NCBI GenBank assembly: GCA_015222055.1 | Contig: JADFUR010000086.1 | Location: forward strand, 1-61,266 | DNA from: Bacteroidota bacterium | GTDB lineage: Bacteria; Bacteroidota; Bacteroidia; Bacteroidales; B39-G9 | Direction of reading: 5' to 3' | DNA length: 61,266 nt | Shown here: positions 44,801-51,705 of the stretch, one piece after another | Layout of the letters: each line of letters begins with the position of its first letter | Numbering within the stretch: position 1 is the first letter of the stretch | Notes under the pieces: generated by a model | Databases searched by the model: none | Told to the model about the DNA's origin: nothing | What the model saw: only the letters and a program-made list of their open reading frames with translations | Position numbers and translations under genes: made by a program

Positions 44801-44899
44801 TTCAACTATTGAACGAGATGTTTCAGAAACTCCATCTTTATTAACATTTGCAATTATTGCGAATAATCGCATTAAAGCTTTTAATATTGTTTCACTCAT
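41819..44899 (-). CDS. TerB-like/ABCG-type ATPase-permease fusion
   Basis: 1026-residue inner-membrane protein. Residues about 1-150 are helical and resemble a TerB/tellurite-resistance-like domain (LMRLFAIIANVNKDGVSETS, FISYGAEITDKELDFVKTVS). A beta-rich stretch follows (about 165-245) with repeating strands (DNLYLNGHIILLNRSYILTK), possibly FHA-like. The ABC domain has Walker A GIMGGSGVGKSTLLN (about 282-296), signature FISGGQRKRLNIALEL, Walker B VLFVDEPTSGLSS and switch INIHQPSSD. The C-terminal part (about 590-1020) carries roughly six helices of ABC-2/ABCG type and a long charged loop (about 790-950) before the last helix. Half-transporters of this layout act as dimers. The substrate is unknown. 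Confidence 0.82.
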   Translation of the reverse strand: MSETILKALMRLFAIIANVNKDGVSETSRSIVESYLNQQLNQEKVNEYLKLFDEYLAFHHRTTKKKDGSFVKKRTSVNSVKVLMICQQINEELQQEQKVLVLLLLLEFISYGAEITDKELDFVKTVSDIFNIEKSDYLNSKAFILDTIKNVPVKENILTINKNENPISDEFKHIVNNKLNGHIFVLHIVCTNMFIFRYVGEDNLYLNGHIILLNRSYILTKGSAIRGSRINTIYYSDIESEFLHSKIKCKVIFTAKDVEFHFKNSENGLHHFNFSEQGGELIGIMGGSGVGKSTLLNILNGNLIPQKGSIKINGLDIYKNKEKLSGVIGFVPQDDLLIEELTVYQNLYFNAKLCFDDFSEIDLQKAVIKILEDLDLLEIKDLTVGNVLNKFISGGQRKRLNIALELIREPSVLFVDEPTSGLSSMDSEIVMDLLKQQALKGKLVIINIHQPSSDIYKMFDKLLILDRGGYLIYYGNPVEAVVYFKTMTNHVNALESECSSCGNVNPEQVLQIVESKVVNEYGKLTRTRKMSPQEWNELYKGNIESKFSEKQCEEKLPDNNFKIPDKFKQFKIFSIRNILSKLTNKQYMLINFTEAPLLAFILAVSIKYISGTVDNPNAYVFSENINIPIYMFMCILTALFIGLTVSAEEIIKDRQLLKREKFLNLSRFSYINSKVLIMFALSAIQTICFIVVGNLIMGIKGMTLAYWLILFSTSCFANILGLNISSALNSVVTIYILIPFIIVPQLLFNGTTVRYENLNKHIGSHQFVPFMGDLMTSRWAYEAMAVYQFKNNKFDKNFYPFEKEKSNAAFKNSFLIPSLQTKLEKCDRNIDQSSENENTIKDLRIIKNEINILAQQNKEHSFKFIDSLNINSFNNKISFAAQKYLRQEKRVYLKKFNQASDNIDYVYEDLIEKLGSKQNVDKLKNEYHNVCLDALIKNKQDIHKIHETNDRLLQMMDPIYKNPESNYGRAHFYAPQKNIFGLIFGTFWFNIFVIWLFVVVLYFTLLYDLLRKGIEGIGRFKIKKKR

Positions 44900-45078
44900 T
44901 TTTTCAAAAATTAAATTTGTAACGGATTATGCAACTGCTATAAATTTTAAATAATTCATATCAATAAATAAAAATAAGAATAAATAATCATATTAGGACA
45001 ATTATTATTCATTTTTTATAGAGAAGAAAACGAAACTCCTTTTAAATCAACAGTTTATACAAATTTAAAAATAAAAAA

Positions 45079-45105
45079 ATCCTCAAGGTTTTTAAGCTTG
45101 AGGAT
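45079..45105 (-). terminator. Terminator of the tsaC-like gene
   Basis: ATCCTCAAG (45079-45087) pairs with CTTGAGGAT (45097-45105); on the minus strand it is followed by a run of T (plus-strand ATAAAAAA before 45079). It lies 70 bases past the stop at 45176. The remainder of the 276-base gap 44900-45175 shows nothing else. Confidence 0.75.
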
Positions 45106-45175
45106 TCAAAACATACTAAAAATACTTTTTTTTTAAAACTTATTTTTGTTAGATACAAATTGCACTAAATATAAA

Positions 45176-45787
45176 TTATTTTAAAATACCGGCACCTTCT
45201 CTTAAAATTTCAATCTCTTCTTTTGAACAATCAACCACAGTTGATGCTTCATTATTTCCATATCCTGCATCAATAACAATGTCAACAATATCTCTATATT
45301 TTTCATAAATCAATTCAGGGTCAGTAGTGTATTCAATAACATCGTCTTCGTCATGAACAGAGGTTGACATAATTGGATTTCCCAATTCTTTCACAATCTC
45401 AAGAGCAATATTATTGTCGGGCACTCTTATACCAACGGTCTTCTTTTTACTTTTAAACAATTTTGGCACCTTACTATTTGCCTGAAGAATAAATGTAAAA
45501 GGTCCTGGAAGATTTCGCCTCATCAACTTATAAATATCATTATTTATTGGCTTAGTAAAATCTGAAAGATGACTCAAATCATGACAAACAAATGAAAATA
45601 AAGCGTTTTCAGTTTTAACCCCTTTTATTTTAGCAATTTTCTCAACTGCTTTTTGGTTATTAATATCACAACCCAAACCATAAACAGTGTCGGTAGGATA
45701 AATAATTATACCCCCACTCTGTAATACGTCAACCACTTTTCTAATATGGCGATCATTAATATTTTCCTGAAAAATTTTTAATAACAT
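45176..45787 (-). CDS. L-threonylcarbamoyladenylate synthase (Sua5/YciO/YrdC type)
   Basis: 203-residue cytoplasmic enzyme of the YrdC-like fold that condenses threonine, bicarbonate and ATP to threonylcarbamoyl-AMP for t6A37 tRNA modification. Visible signatures are GGIIIYPTDTVYGLGCD, RNLPGPFTFILQAN, VGIRVPDNNIALEIVKELGN and PIMSTSV, with a VIDAGYGNNEASTVVDCS end region. It is a one-domain form without the Sua5 extension. YciO paralogues look similar, so assignment to TsaC rather than YciO is not certain. Confidence 0.85.
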   Translation of the reverse strand: MLLKIFQENINDRHIRKVVDVLQSGGIIIYPTDTVYGLGCDINNQKAVEKIAKIKGVKTENALFSFVCHDLSHLSDFTKPINNDIYKLMRRNLPGPFTFILQANSKVPKLFKSKKKTVGIRVPDNNIALEIVKELGNPIMSTSVHDEDDVIEYTTDPELIYEKYRDIVDIVIDAGYGNNEASTVVDCSKEEIEILREGAGILK

Positions 45788-45823
45788 AAACTCATTGACT
45801 ATTAATTATTGAGTAAGTCTCCA

Positions 45824-45904
45824 ACGTCATTCATAAGCGAAGTTCGAACAAGGAATCCCTTTTTTTAATGAAAGGGATTTCTCCCTTCGGTCGAAATGAC
45901 AGTA
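45824..45904. repeat. Short palindromic dispersed element, copy 1
   Basis: GTCATT near 45826-45831 and AATGAC near 45895-45900 form the outer ends. Inside lie AAGGAATCCC and GGGATTTC, which pair as AATCCCTTT/AAAGGGATT around 45852-45880, and the tail CTTCGGTCGAAATGAC. The layout (GTCATTC..., GGAATCCC, ...TTCGG...AATGACA) is shared with 59835-59930. It has no coding capacity and behaves like a MITE-type or REP-like repeat. Confidence 0.65.
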
Positions 45905-45947
45905 ATATTTATTATAAATTTTAATATAAAATCAAAATTACAAATAT

Positions 45948-46604
45948 CTATCCGTTAACACTATGATAATCTTCAAGAAATTTTTTCAAACCACTATCTG
46001 TTAATGGATGATTAAGTAAACCCAAAATTGCTTTTAACGGACATGTTGCAACATCAGCACCTGCTTGAACGCATTGAACAATGTGCATTGTATGACGAAT
46101 AGAAGCTGCAAGAACCTGAGTTCCGTATTCATAATAATTAAACATATCAACAATTTCAGCAATTAATTGAATACCATCTGTTGATGTATCGTCTAATCTG
46201 CCAATGAAAGGAGAAACATAAGTTGCTCCTGCTTTTGCAGCAAGTAATGCTTGTCCAACAGAAAAAACTAATGTGCAATTAGTTCTAATTCCTTTGCTTG
46301 TTAAAAATTTAATAGCTTTAATACCTTCTTTTATTGCAGGTACTTTTACTACTATTTGAGGGTGTAAAGCAGCTAATTTTTGTCCTTCAGCAATCATTCC
46401 TTCATAATCGGTTGAAATTACTTCGGCACTAACATCACCATCTACAATATTACAGATGTCTACATAATGTTGTAAAATATTTTTTTCTCCTTTTATTCCT
46501 TCTTTTGCCATTAATGAAGGATTGGTAGTTACACCGTCAAGAACACCTAAATCTTGTGCTTCTTTAATTTGTTCAAGGTTTGCTGTATCAACAAAAAATT
46601 TCAT
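45948..46604 (-). CDS. Transaldolase/fructose-6-phosphate aldolase family protein
   Basis: 218-residue TIM-barrel aldolase of the short transaldolase (TalC/FSA) group. The chain starts MKFFVDTANLEQIKEAQDLG and has GVTTNPSLMAKEG, the Schiff-base lysine in QIVVKVPAIKEGIKAI, TNCTLVFSVGQALLAAKAGA and YVSPFIGRLDD. It transfers dihydroxyacetone units between sugar phosphates in the pentose phosphate pathway. Without a structural test, transaldolase and FSA activity cannot be separated; short Bacteroidota forms are usually transaldolases. A -7 box lies at 46638-46645. Confidence 0.9.
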   Translation of the reverse strand: MKFFVDTANLEQIKEAQDLGVLDGVTTNPSLMAKEGIKGEKNILQHYVDICNIVDGDVSAEVISTDYEGMIAEGQKLAALHPQIVVKVPAIKEGIKAIKFLTSKGIRTNCTLVFSVGQALLAAKAGATYVSPFIGRLDDTSTDGIQLIAEIVDMFNYYEYGTQVLAASIRHTMHIVQCVQAGADVATCPLKAILGLLNHPLTDSGLKKFLEDYHSVNG

Positions 46605-46637
46605 TTCGTTTTTATTTTAATTATTATTTATATTTTG

Positions 46638-46645
46638 CAAAAGTA
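46638..46645 (-). promoter_or_regulatory. Probable -7 box for the transaldolase gene
   Basis: The plus strand reads CAAAAGTA (TACTTTTG on the minus strand, fitting TAnnTTTG), 34 bases before the start codon. No -33 element is visible. Confidence 0.45.
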
Positions 46646-46710
46646 GTTATTTTTATATTTTTTTTTGTATAAAATTTATGATTTAAGATTTATAAATCAG
46701 AAATCCCCTA

Positions 46711-47442
46711 TTAAATCCCAGTCCAATTAATAATATTTTTTGTTTCTTTAAAATGATTTATTTCTCCAAATAAAAAATCACTCTCACGTCCTTGTTTTTT
46801 ATAACACATCATAGGATGCATTGAAACCAACTTATTCTCAATATTAATATTCTTTGTTATGTTTATTGCATTATTACCCCATAAGAACCAAATAATATTT
46901 TTATTTTTTTCAGAAATATATTTTAACAATTCCTCTGTAAATGGCTCCCAAATTTTAGCATGACTGTTTGATTTTCCAATTTCACATGTAAAAGATGTGT
47001 TCAATAATAGAACTCCTTGCTTTTCCAATGAAGAAAATAATTTATTGGGTGGTAAGATATTAAAACCATTTTCAATCTCTTCTTTTATTAAGCTGTATTT
47101 TTTATATTGAGACGTGTAAGCATAATAAATTGAACGAATAATATTTTTTAACGAAATATTATTATAAGTATCTTTCCATGATTTCAATGTTCCTACTTCA
47201 AAAGAGCGACCAGTAGCTACTCCTTTTTGAGGATAAGGATCTTGTCCGAGAACAACAACCTTAACATCGTGTAACGATGTGCTTAAAAATCGCAATACTT
47301 TCTCTTTATTTGGTGTAATGTCTATATTTTTACGGTAAATATCTTTTTCTATGTTTGATAAAATACTTAAAATTTTCTTGTTTGATACAAAATCATTCCA
47401 TGTATTATCAATTTCAATATTTTTAAGCAATAACGATTCCAT
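46711..47442 (-). CDS. ung: Uracil-DNA glycosylase, divergent family 1
   Basis: 243-residue base-excision repair enzyme removing uracil from DNA. The water-activating loop reads VVVLGQDPYPQKGVATGRSF, in which the Asp and Tyr are kept but the usual following His is Pro. The uracil-binding Asn lies in VLLLNTSFTCE. The C-terminal His loop reads SMHPMMCYKK, where HPSPLS is usual. KIWEPFTEELLKYIS and IIWFLWGNNA are also family-like. All three catalytic positions (Asp, Asn, His) remain, so activity is likely. It is a single gene with no visible terminator. Confidence 0.85.
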   Translation of the reverse strand: MESLLLKNIEIDNTWNDFVSNKKILSILSNIEKDIYRKNIDITPNKEKVLRFLSTSLHDVKVVVLGQDPYPQKGVATGRSFEVGTLKSWKDTYNNISLKNIIRSIYYAYTSQYKKYSLIKEEIENGFNILPPNKLFSSLEKQGVLLLNTSFTCEIGKSNSHAKIWEPFTEELLKYISEKNKNIIWFLWGNNAINITKNINIENKLVSMHPMMCYKKQGRESDFLFGEINHFKETKNIINWTGI

Positions 47443-47547
47443 TAAATATACTTTGTGGTTAAATTTTGCCTAATGCTATTTATAATTTTTTACTATTTAG
47501 CTTTGGTGTCATTTATTGTTACTTACTTTGATGTTATTTCGTTACCT

Positions 47548-47612
47548 AACTACTAATGACTATCAATAACTATCAATAACTAATAATGACTACCAATAGC
47601 CACCAACGACTA
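47548..47612. repeat. Short tandem repeat between ung and pepT
   Basis: About six irregular units of the type (A)ACTATCAATA/ATGACTACCAAT form a 65-base stretch (CTAC TAATGACTATCAATAACT and onward). It is not coding. Nothing else is seen in 47443-47645. Confidence 0.6.
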
Positions 47613-47645
47613 TATTAAATTATAATAATAATCGGTTATAACATA

Positions 47646-48872
47646 TTATTCTAAACCAAACAACTCAATAGTTTTAACAATAACCTCAACGGCTTTGCCC
47701 ATAGTTTGAATAGGAACGAACTCAAAACGACCATGATAATTGTGTGCACCTGTAAAAATATTAGGTGTTGGAAGTCCCATAAAAGATAATTTTGAGCCAT
47801 CTGTACCTCCTCTAACTGGAAAAATCTTCGGTTCAACACCAACTTCAATCATAGCTTTTTTTGCTGTTTCAACAATTTGTATAACAGGAACAATTTTTTC
47901 TTTCATGTTATAGTATTGGTCTTTTATTTCTAAATCAATAATATTTTTCCCGTATTTTAAATTCAAAAATTTAACAGCATCGCTCATCAATTTTTTCTTG
48001 TTTTCAAACTTTTCTCTATCAAAATCTCTAATAATATATTTAAATTTTGTATTTTCAACGCTTCCTTTAAAATCAATTAAATGAAAAAACCCTTCGTATC
48101 CACTTGTATATTCGGGTTTTTGATTTGTGGGTAACATTGAGTTTAACTCGATAGCAAGCGAAATAGAATTAATCATTTTCCCTTTTGCTACACCTGGATG
48201 AATATTTCTTCCTGCAATATTAATTTTCGCTTCGGCTGCATTAAATGTTTCATATTCTAATTCACCTAATTCTCCACCATCAACAGTATAAGCAAAATCT
48301 GCATTAAATTTTTTCACGTCAAAAAAATCTGCACCTCTGCCAATTTCCTCGTCAGGTGTAAACCCAATTTTAACTGTTCCGTGCTTAATATCCGGATTAT
48401 TAATAAGAAACTCAACAGCAGTAATTATTTCTGCAATACCTGCCTTATCGTCTGCTCCGAGCAAGGTGTTTCCGTCGGTAGTAATCAGAGTTTGTCCAAC
48501 ATATTTTTTTAATTGAGGAAAATCATCTGGAGAAAGAACAATATTCTCCTCCTTATTTAATATTATATCTTCACCATCATAATTTTCAATAATTTGAGGA
48601 TTAACATTTGTTCCTGTCATATCCGGACTTGTATCCATGTGTGCAATAAACCCAATTGTAGGGACGTTCTTTTTAATATTAGCTTGCAAAGTGGCAGTTA
48701 CGTAGCCATTTTCATCTAAAGAAACATCTTGCAAACCTATATCTTTTAATTCTTCAACAAGTTTATTTGCTAGATTTAGCTGTTTGTTTGTGCTTGGACA
48801 AAATTTGGAATTTTCATCAGACTGCGTGTCAATTTTTACATACTTAATAAAACGTTCAACTAATTTGTTCAT
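47646..48872 (-). CDS. pepT: Peptidase T (tripeptidase)
   Basis: 408-residue zinc aminopeptidase of the M20 family that removes the N-terminal residue of tripeptides in the cytoplasm. Zinc ligands and catalytic residues are in [54 protein letters not shown] and [20 protein letters not shown]. The C-terminal [20 protein letters not shown] and [19 protein letters not shown] complete the set. The length agrees with other PepT proteins. It is a single gene. Confidence 0.96.
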   Translation of the reverse strand: MNKLVERFIKYVKIDTQSDENSKFCPSTNKQLNLANKLVEELKDIGLQDVSLDENGYVTATLQANIKKNVPTIGFIAHMDTSPDMTGTNVNPQIIENYDGEDIILNKEENIVLSPDDFPQLKKYVGQTLITTDGNTLLGADDKAGIAEIITAVEFLINNPDIKHGTVKIGFTPDEEIGRGADFFDVKKFNADFAYTVDGGELGELEYETFNAAEAKINIAGRNIHPGVAKGKMINSISLAIELNSMLPTNQKPEYTSGYEGFFHLIDFKGSVENTKFKYIIRDFDREKFENKKKLMSDAVKFLNLKYGKNIIDLEIKDQYYNMKEKIVPVIQIVETAKKAMIEVGVEPKIFPVRGGTDGSKLSFMGLPTPNIFTGAHNYHGRFEFVPIQTMGKAVEVIVKTIELFGLE

Positions 48873-49074
48873 AATATTTACTTTTTAAAAGGTTCACAGC
48901 AATACTACAATTTTATAAAATTTATTTTCAAATAAGTTCGCTACAAAAAAACTTCATAGTTGTAATTGCGAGGGCAAAATTCAAAGTAATTTATTGATAA
49001 CCAATATATAAAAACTTCTTCACTATTGTTCTCAATTACGAAAATGTACTTTTAGTAGTTGCCTTTTAAAATAA

Positions 49075-49794
49075 TCAATAAATTTTAATTTCCCAATTTC
49101 TCATTTCATTCCTTAGACCCTTTGCATCGCCTGATACCTTATTAAGTAATGCCCAAAATTCTTTACCGTGATTTTTGTGAACCGTATGACACAGTTCGTG
49201 AAGAATTACATAATCGATTAAATAATCAGGTAATCTCATAAGGTGAAGTGTAAAATTCAAATTATCTTTATAAGAACAACTTCCCCATCTTGATCTAATA
49301 TTTTTTATAAAAATATTATTATATTCAAATCCATGAATTTCAGATAATTGCTTGGCTCTTTTTGGTATATATTGTTTTGCTTCAATCCTCCATGCCTCTT
49401 CAATAGCCTTTCTTATTACAACCTGATATTTAATATTTCTAATATCTTCATCATCTGGATAAGTAACTTTTATAATATTTTCTGATGTAATTATTTTAAT
49501 AGATTCTACTTCTTGAGGATTAAACAGAAGTGAGTATGTCCGAGTTTTGTAGTTTGTTAGTTCATCAAAGATTGTAAATTTCTCTTCAATTCTTTCTATT
49601 TTAGGAAGATGTTTTATAATCCAATCTTGCTTTCTATTAACAATTTTTTCTGCAGATTTAAAACTCAAAATTCTTGGTACTGAAACATTTACTCCTTCGA
49701 ATGGTTTTATTGTTATACTGACATTTCGTGCTTTATTGCTTTTTTTTAAACAAACATTTCCAACGCCGTCAATATAAATAGTCTTAGTAAGCAT
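49075..49794 (-). CDS. YgjP-like zinc metallopeptidase (M48-related, DUF45)
   Basis: About 239 residues when started at the ATG 49794. A longer frame starting at 49851 would run through the conserved 3' half of the SRP RNA gene, so its first 19 codons are not coding. The HExxH zinc motif is in IDYVILHELCHTVHKNHGKEF, preceded by the family's RSRWGSCSYKDNLNFTLHL. These small proteins (YgjP/UPF0758-like) are putative metallopeptidases sometimes found with restriction-modification systems; no such genes are next to it here. Function is unknown, and cytoplasmic location is inferred from the lack of a signal peptide. Confidence 0.85.
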   Translation of the reverse strand: MLTKTIYIDGVGNVCLKKSNKARNVSITIKPFEGVNVSVPRILSFKSAEKIVNRKQDWIIKHLPKIERIEEKFTIFDELTNYKTRTYSLLFNPQEVESIKIITSENIIKVTYPDDEDIRNIKYQVVIRKAIEEAWRIEAKQYIPKRAKQLSEIHGFEYNNIFIKNIRSRWGSCSYKDNLNFTLHLMRLPDYLIDYVILHELCHTVHKNHGKEFWALLNKVSGDAKGLRNEMRNWEIKIY

Positions 49795-49811
49795 AAATGG
49801 ATTGGGGATAA

Positions 49812-49917
49812 AAAAAGTGGGTAAGCTACTCATATCGCACCGCTCAACCATCTTACCCTTGCTTCCTTCCAGACCTGGGGGAGTTCAATAGGAGCTAGTC
49901 GTATGAGACTTACCCGA
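49812..49917 (-). ncRNA. ffs: Signal recognition particle RNA, small bacterial type
   Basis: On the minus strand the region holds CCAGGTCTGGAAGGAAGCA (complement of 49862-49880), the hallmark SRP54-binding loop of 4.5S RNA. GGGTAAGTCTCATA near the 5' end pairs with TATGAGTAGCTTACCC near the 3' end (plus-strand 49819-49834 and 49902-49915), closing the long hairpin. A T run follows at the 3' end (plus-strand A run 49810-49816). The promoter is at 49920-49950. The length, about 100 bases, fits the bacterial small form. The RNA was not predicted as a gene in a coding frame and overlaps the false N-terminal extension of the metallopeptidase. Confidence 0.95.
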
Positions 49918-49919
49918 GG

Positions 49920-49950
49920 CAAAAGTAATAATTTATTAAACCTTTTCAAA
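49920..49950 (-). promoter_or_regulatory. Promoter of the SRP RNA gene
   Basis: On the minus strand TTTG (plus CAAA 49947-49950) and TACTTTTG (plus CAAAAGTA 49920-49927) are spaced by 19 bases, a perfect fit to the -33/-7 promoter of Bacteroidota. The predicted transcript start is near 49917, matching the 5' end of the RNA hairpin. Confidence 0.88.
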
Positions 49951-49984
49951 CAATTGTGAAGTTAAATATTAATAATTTTTCATT

Positions 49985-50032
49985 AAAAATTTAAATATGA
50001 GATATAACGTATATCATATATTTAAATTTTTA
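49985..50032. repeat. Long AT-rich palindrome
   Basis: AAAAATTTAAATAT (49985-49998) pairs with ATATTTAAATTTTT (near 50019-50032), and GATATA/TATATC extends the stem inward around ACG. It lies in the divergent region between ffs and the DUF4199 gene. It could be an AT-rich cruciform, a bidirectional terminator or a protein site; nothing more can be said. Confidence 0.55.
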
Positions 50033-50093
50033 CTTTTTTTTATAAAAACCGAAACTTAATATTTATTTTTATTTAAAATAATTACAAATTAAT

Positions 50094-50101
50094 TATATTT
50101 G
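50094..50101 (+). promoter_or_regulatory. Probable -7 box for the DUF4199/GT operon
   Basis: TATATTTG matches TAnnTTTG and lies 28 bases before the ATG at 50129. No -33 TTTG is found at 19-21 bases, so this rests on one box. Confidence 0.5.
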
Positions 50102-50128
50102 TGTTTTAAACATAATTAAATACTTATC

Positions 50129-50686
50129 ATGCTACAAACAATAAAGGAAAACACAAACACTTTTGGTAAAAATGCAATGACATATGGTGCTATCACCGGT
50201 TTTGCATTAGTATTAATGTCATTATTATTTTATTCACTCAATTTACAAAATTCACAGTATCAGGGCTTTTTTACTTATCTACTGTTAGGTGCAGGAATAT
50301 ATATTGGAACAAAAAGTTTTCGCGATAAATCTCTTGATGGATACATGAAATATTCAAAATCAGTAGGTTCTGGTGTGCTTATTAGTTTATATGCTTCTCT
50401 TATTTTAGCATTTTATTTTTATATTTTTTATAAAGTTATCGATCCAAACAGCATACAAATTTTAATCCAAACAATGGAAGAAAATTTGCTAAATCAAGGA
50501 ATGGCTGACGATCAAATTGAAATGTTTATTGAAATACTAAATAAAACGATGTCTCCCGGATTATTAGCTTTTGGCTATGTTTTCTCGATTACTTTTTATG
50601 GGACACTTCTTTCTTTAGTATTATCTTTTTTTATTAAGAAAGACCAAGAACCTTTTGAGAAAGCAATGAACGAAATTAAAAATTAA
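50129..50686 (+). CDS. DUF4199 membrane protein
   Basis: 185-residue protein of the Bacteroidota-specific DUF4199 family, with four membrane helices (about 17-35, 45-63, 80-103 and 145-170). The pattern GAITGFALVLMSLLFYSL, then GAGIYIGTKSFRDKSLDG and YMKYSKSVGSGVLISLYASL, is typical. The family commonly lies directly before a DPM1-like GT2 gene, as here (11 bases apart), so it may assist the transferase or its lipid product. No biochemical function is known. Confidence 0.88.
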   Translation: MLQTIKENTNTFGKNAMTYGAITGFALVLMSLLFYSLNLQNSQYQGFFTYLLLGAGIYIGTKSFRDKSLDGYMKYSKSVGSGVLISLYASLILAFYFYIFYKVIDPNSIQILIQTMEENLLNQGMADDQIEMFIEILNKTMSPGLLAFGYVFSITFYGTLLSLVLSFFIKKDQEPFEKAMNEIKN

Positions 50687-50697
50687 ATTATTTTTTA

Positions 50698-51654
50698 ATG
50701 GATATATCTGTAGTAGTTCCTTTATATAATGAAGAAGAATCAATTGCTGAATTGGTTGATTGGATTGATAAAGTTATGAATAATAATAATTTCTCATATG
50801 AGATTATTATTATTGATGACGGAAGTAATGATAGTTCATGGCAAATTATCAATAATTTAGAAGCAAAGAACACTTCTGTTAAAGGAATAAAATTTAGAAG
50901 AAACTATGGTAAATCAGCAGCTTTATATTCAGGCTTTGAAGTCGTTAAAGGTGATGTAGTTATAACTATGGATGCCGATTTGCAAGACAGTCCCGATGAA
51001 ATTCCTTCTCTATATAAAATGATTATTGATGAGGATTATGACTTGGTTTCCGGTTGGAAGAAAAAAAGACATGACCCAATATCCAAAACCATACCCAGCA
51101 AATTTTTCAATTTTATCTCACGAAAATTAACAGGAATAAAACTTCATGACTTTAATTGTGGTTTAAAAGCTTATAAAAATGATCTTGTAAAAAATATTGA
51201 GGTTTATGGTGAAATGCACAGATATATTCCGATTTTAGCTAAACAAGCAGGCTTTGATAAAATTGGAGAGAAAGTAGTACACCATTATAAAAGAAAATAT
51301 GGAGTTACAAAATTTGGATTAGAACGTTTTATTAATGGTTTTCTCGACTTATTATCAATAACTTTTATAACAAAATTTGGTAAGCGACCAATGCATCTGT
51401 TTGGAACTCTTGGCACCCTGATGTTTTTTCTTGGTTTTATTGCAGCCCTTTGGTTGGGTATCCACAAACTCTATTGCTTAGGTAATGGACTTGAAGCAGG
51501 ATTAGTTACCGACAGTCCTTATTTTTATATCTCTTTAACAACTATGATAATGGGTACGCTACTATTTTTAGCAGGCTTTGTTGCTGAATTAGTGTCAAGA
51601 AATTCACCTAAGAGAAACTCTTATCAAATTGAAAATGATTTAAATAAAAAATAA
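50698..51654 (+). CDS. Glycosyltransferase family 2, polyprenyl-phosphate type with two C-terminal helices
   Basis: 318-residue GT-A fold transferase. The nucleotide-binding start reads DISVVVPLYNEEESIAELVD and is followed by IIIDDGSNDSSWQIIN, VITMDADLQDSPDEIPSL (Asp motif) and GLKAYKNDLVKNIEVYGEMH. The C-terminal part has two membrane helices (about 230-255 and 275-300), as in GtrB/ArnC-like enzymes that transfer a sugar to undecaprenyl phosphate. It lies 11 bases after the DUF4199 gene and before another glycosyltransferase. The sugar donor is unknown. Confidence 0.9.
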   Translation: MDISVVVPLYNEEESIAELVDWIDKVMNNNNFSYEIIIIDDGSNDSSWQIINNLEAKNTSVKGIKFRRNYGKSAALYSGFEVVKGDVVITMDADLQDSPDEIPSLYKMIIDEDYDLVSGWKKKRHDPISKTIPSKFFNFISRKLTGIKLHDFNCGLKAYKNDLVKNIEVYGEMHRYIPILAKQAGFDKIGEKVVHHYKRKYGVTKFGLERFINGFLDLLSITFITKFGKRPMHLFGTLGTLMFFLGFIAALWLGIHKLYCLGNGLEAGLVTDSPYFYISLTTMIMGTLLFLAGFVAELVSRNSPKRNSYQIENDLNKK

Positions 51655-51705
51655 GTGTCTAAAATAGCTAAAGCAATAATTATCAAATAATTAAAACAAA
51701 AAAAA

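Noticed and set aside
47548-47612. Possible short repeat array or coding tandem repeat
   Set aside because: Units of about ten bases are irregular, contiguous and not in an open frame.
49795-49851. N-terminal extension of the YgjP-like protein
   Set aside because: The extension is the 3' half of the SRP RNA and reads into its T run; the ATG at 49794 is preferred.
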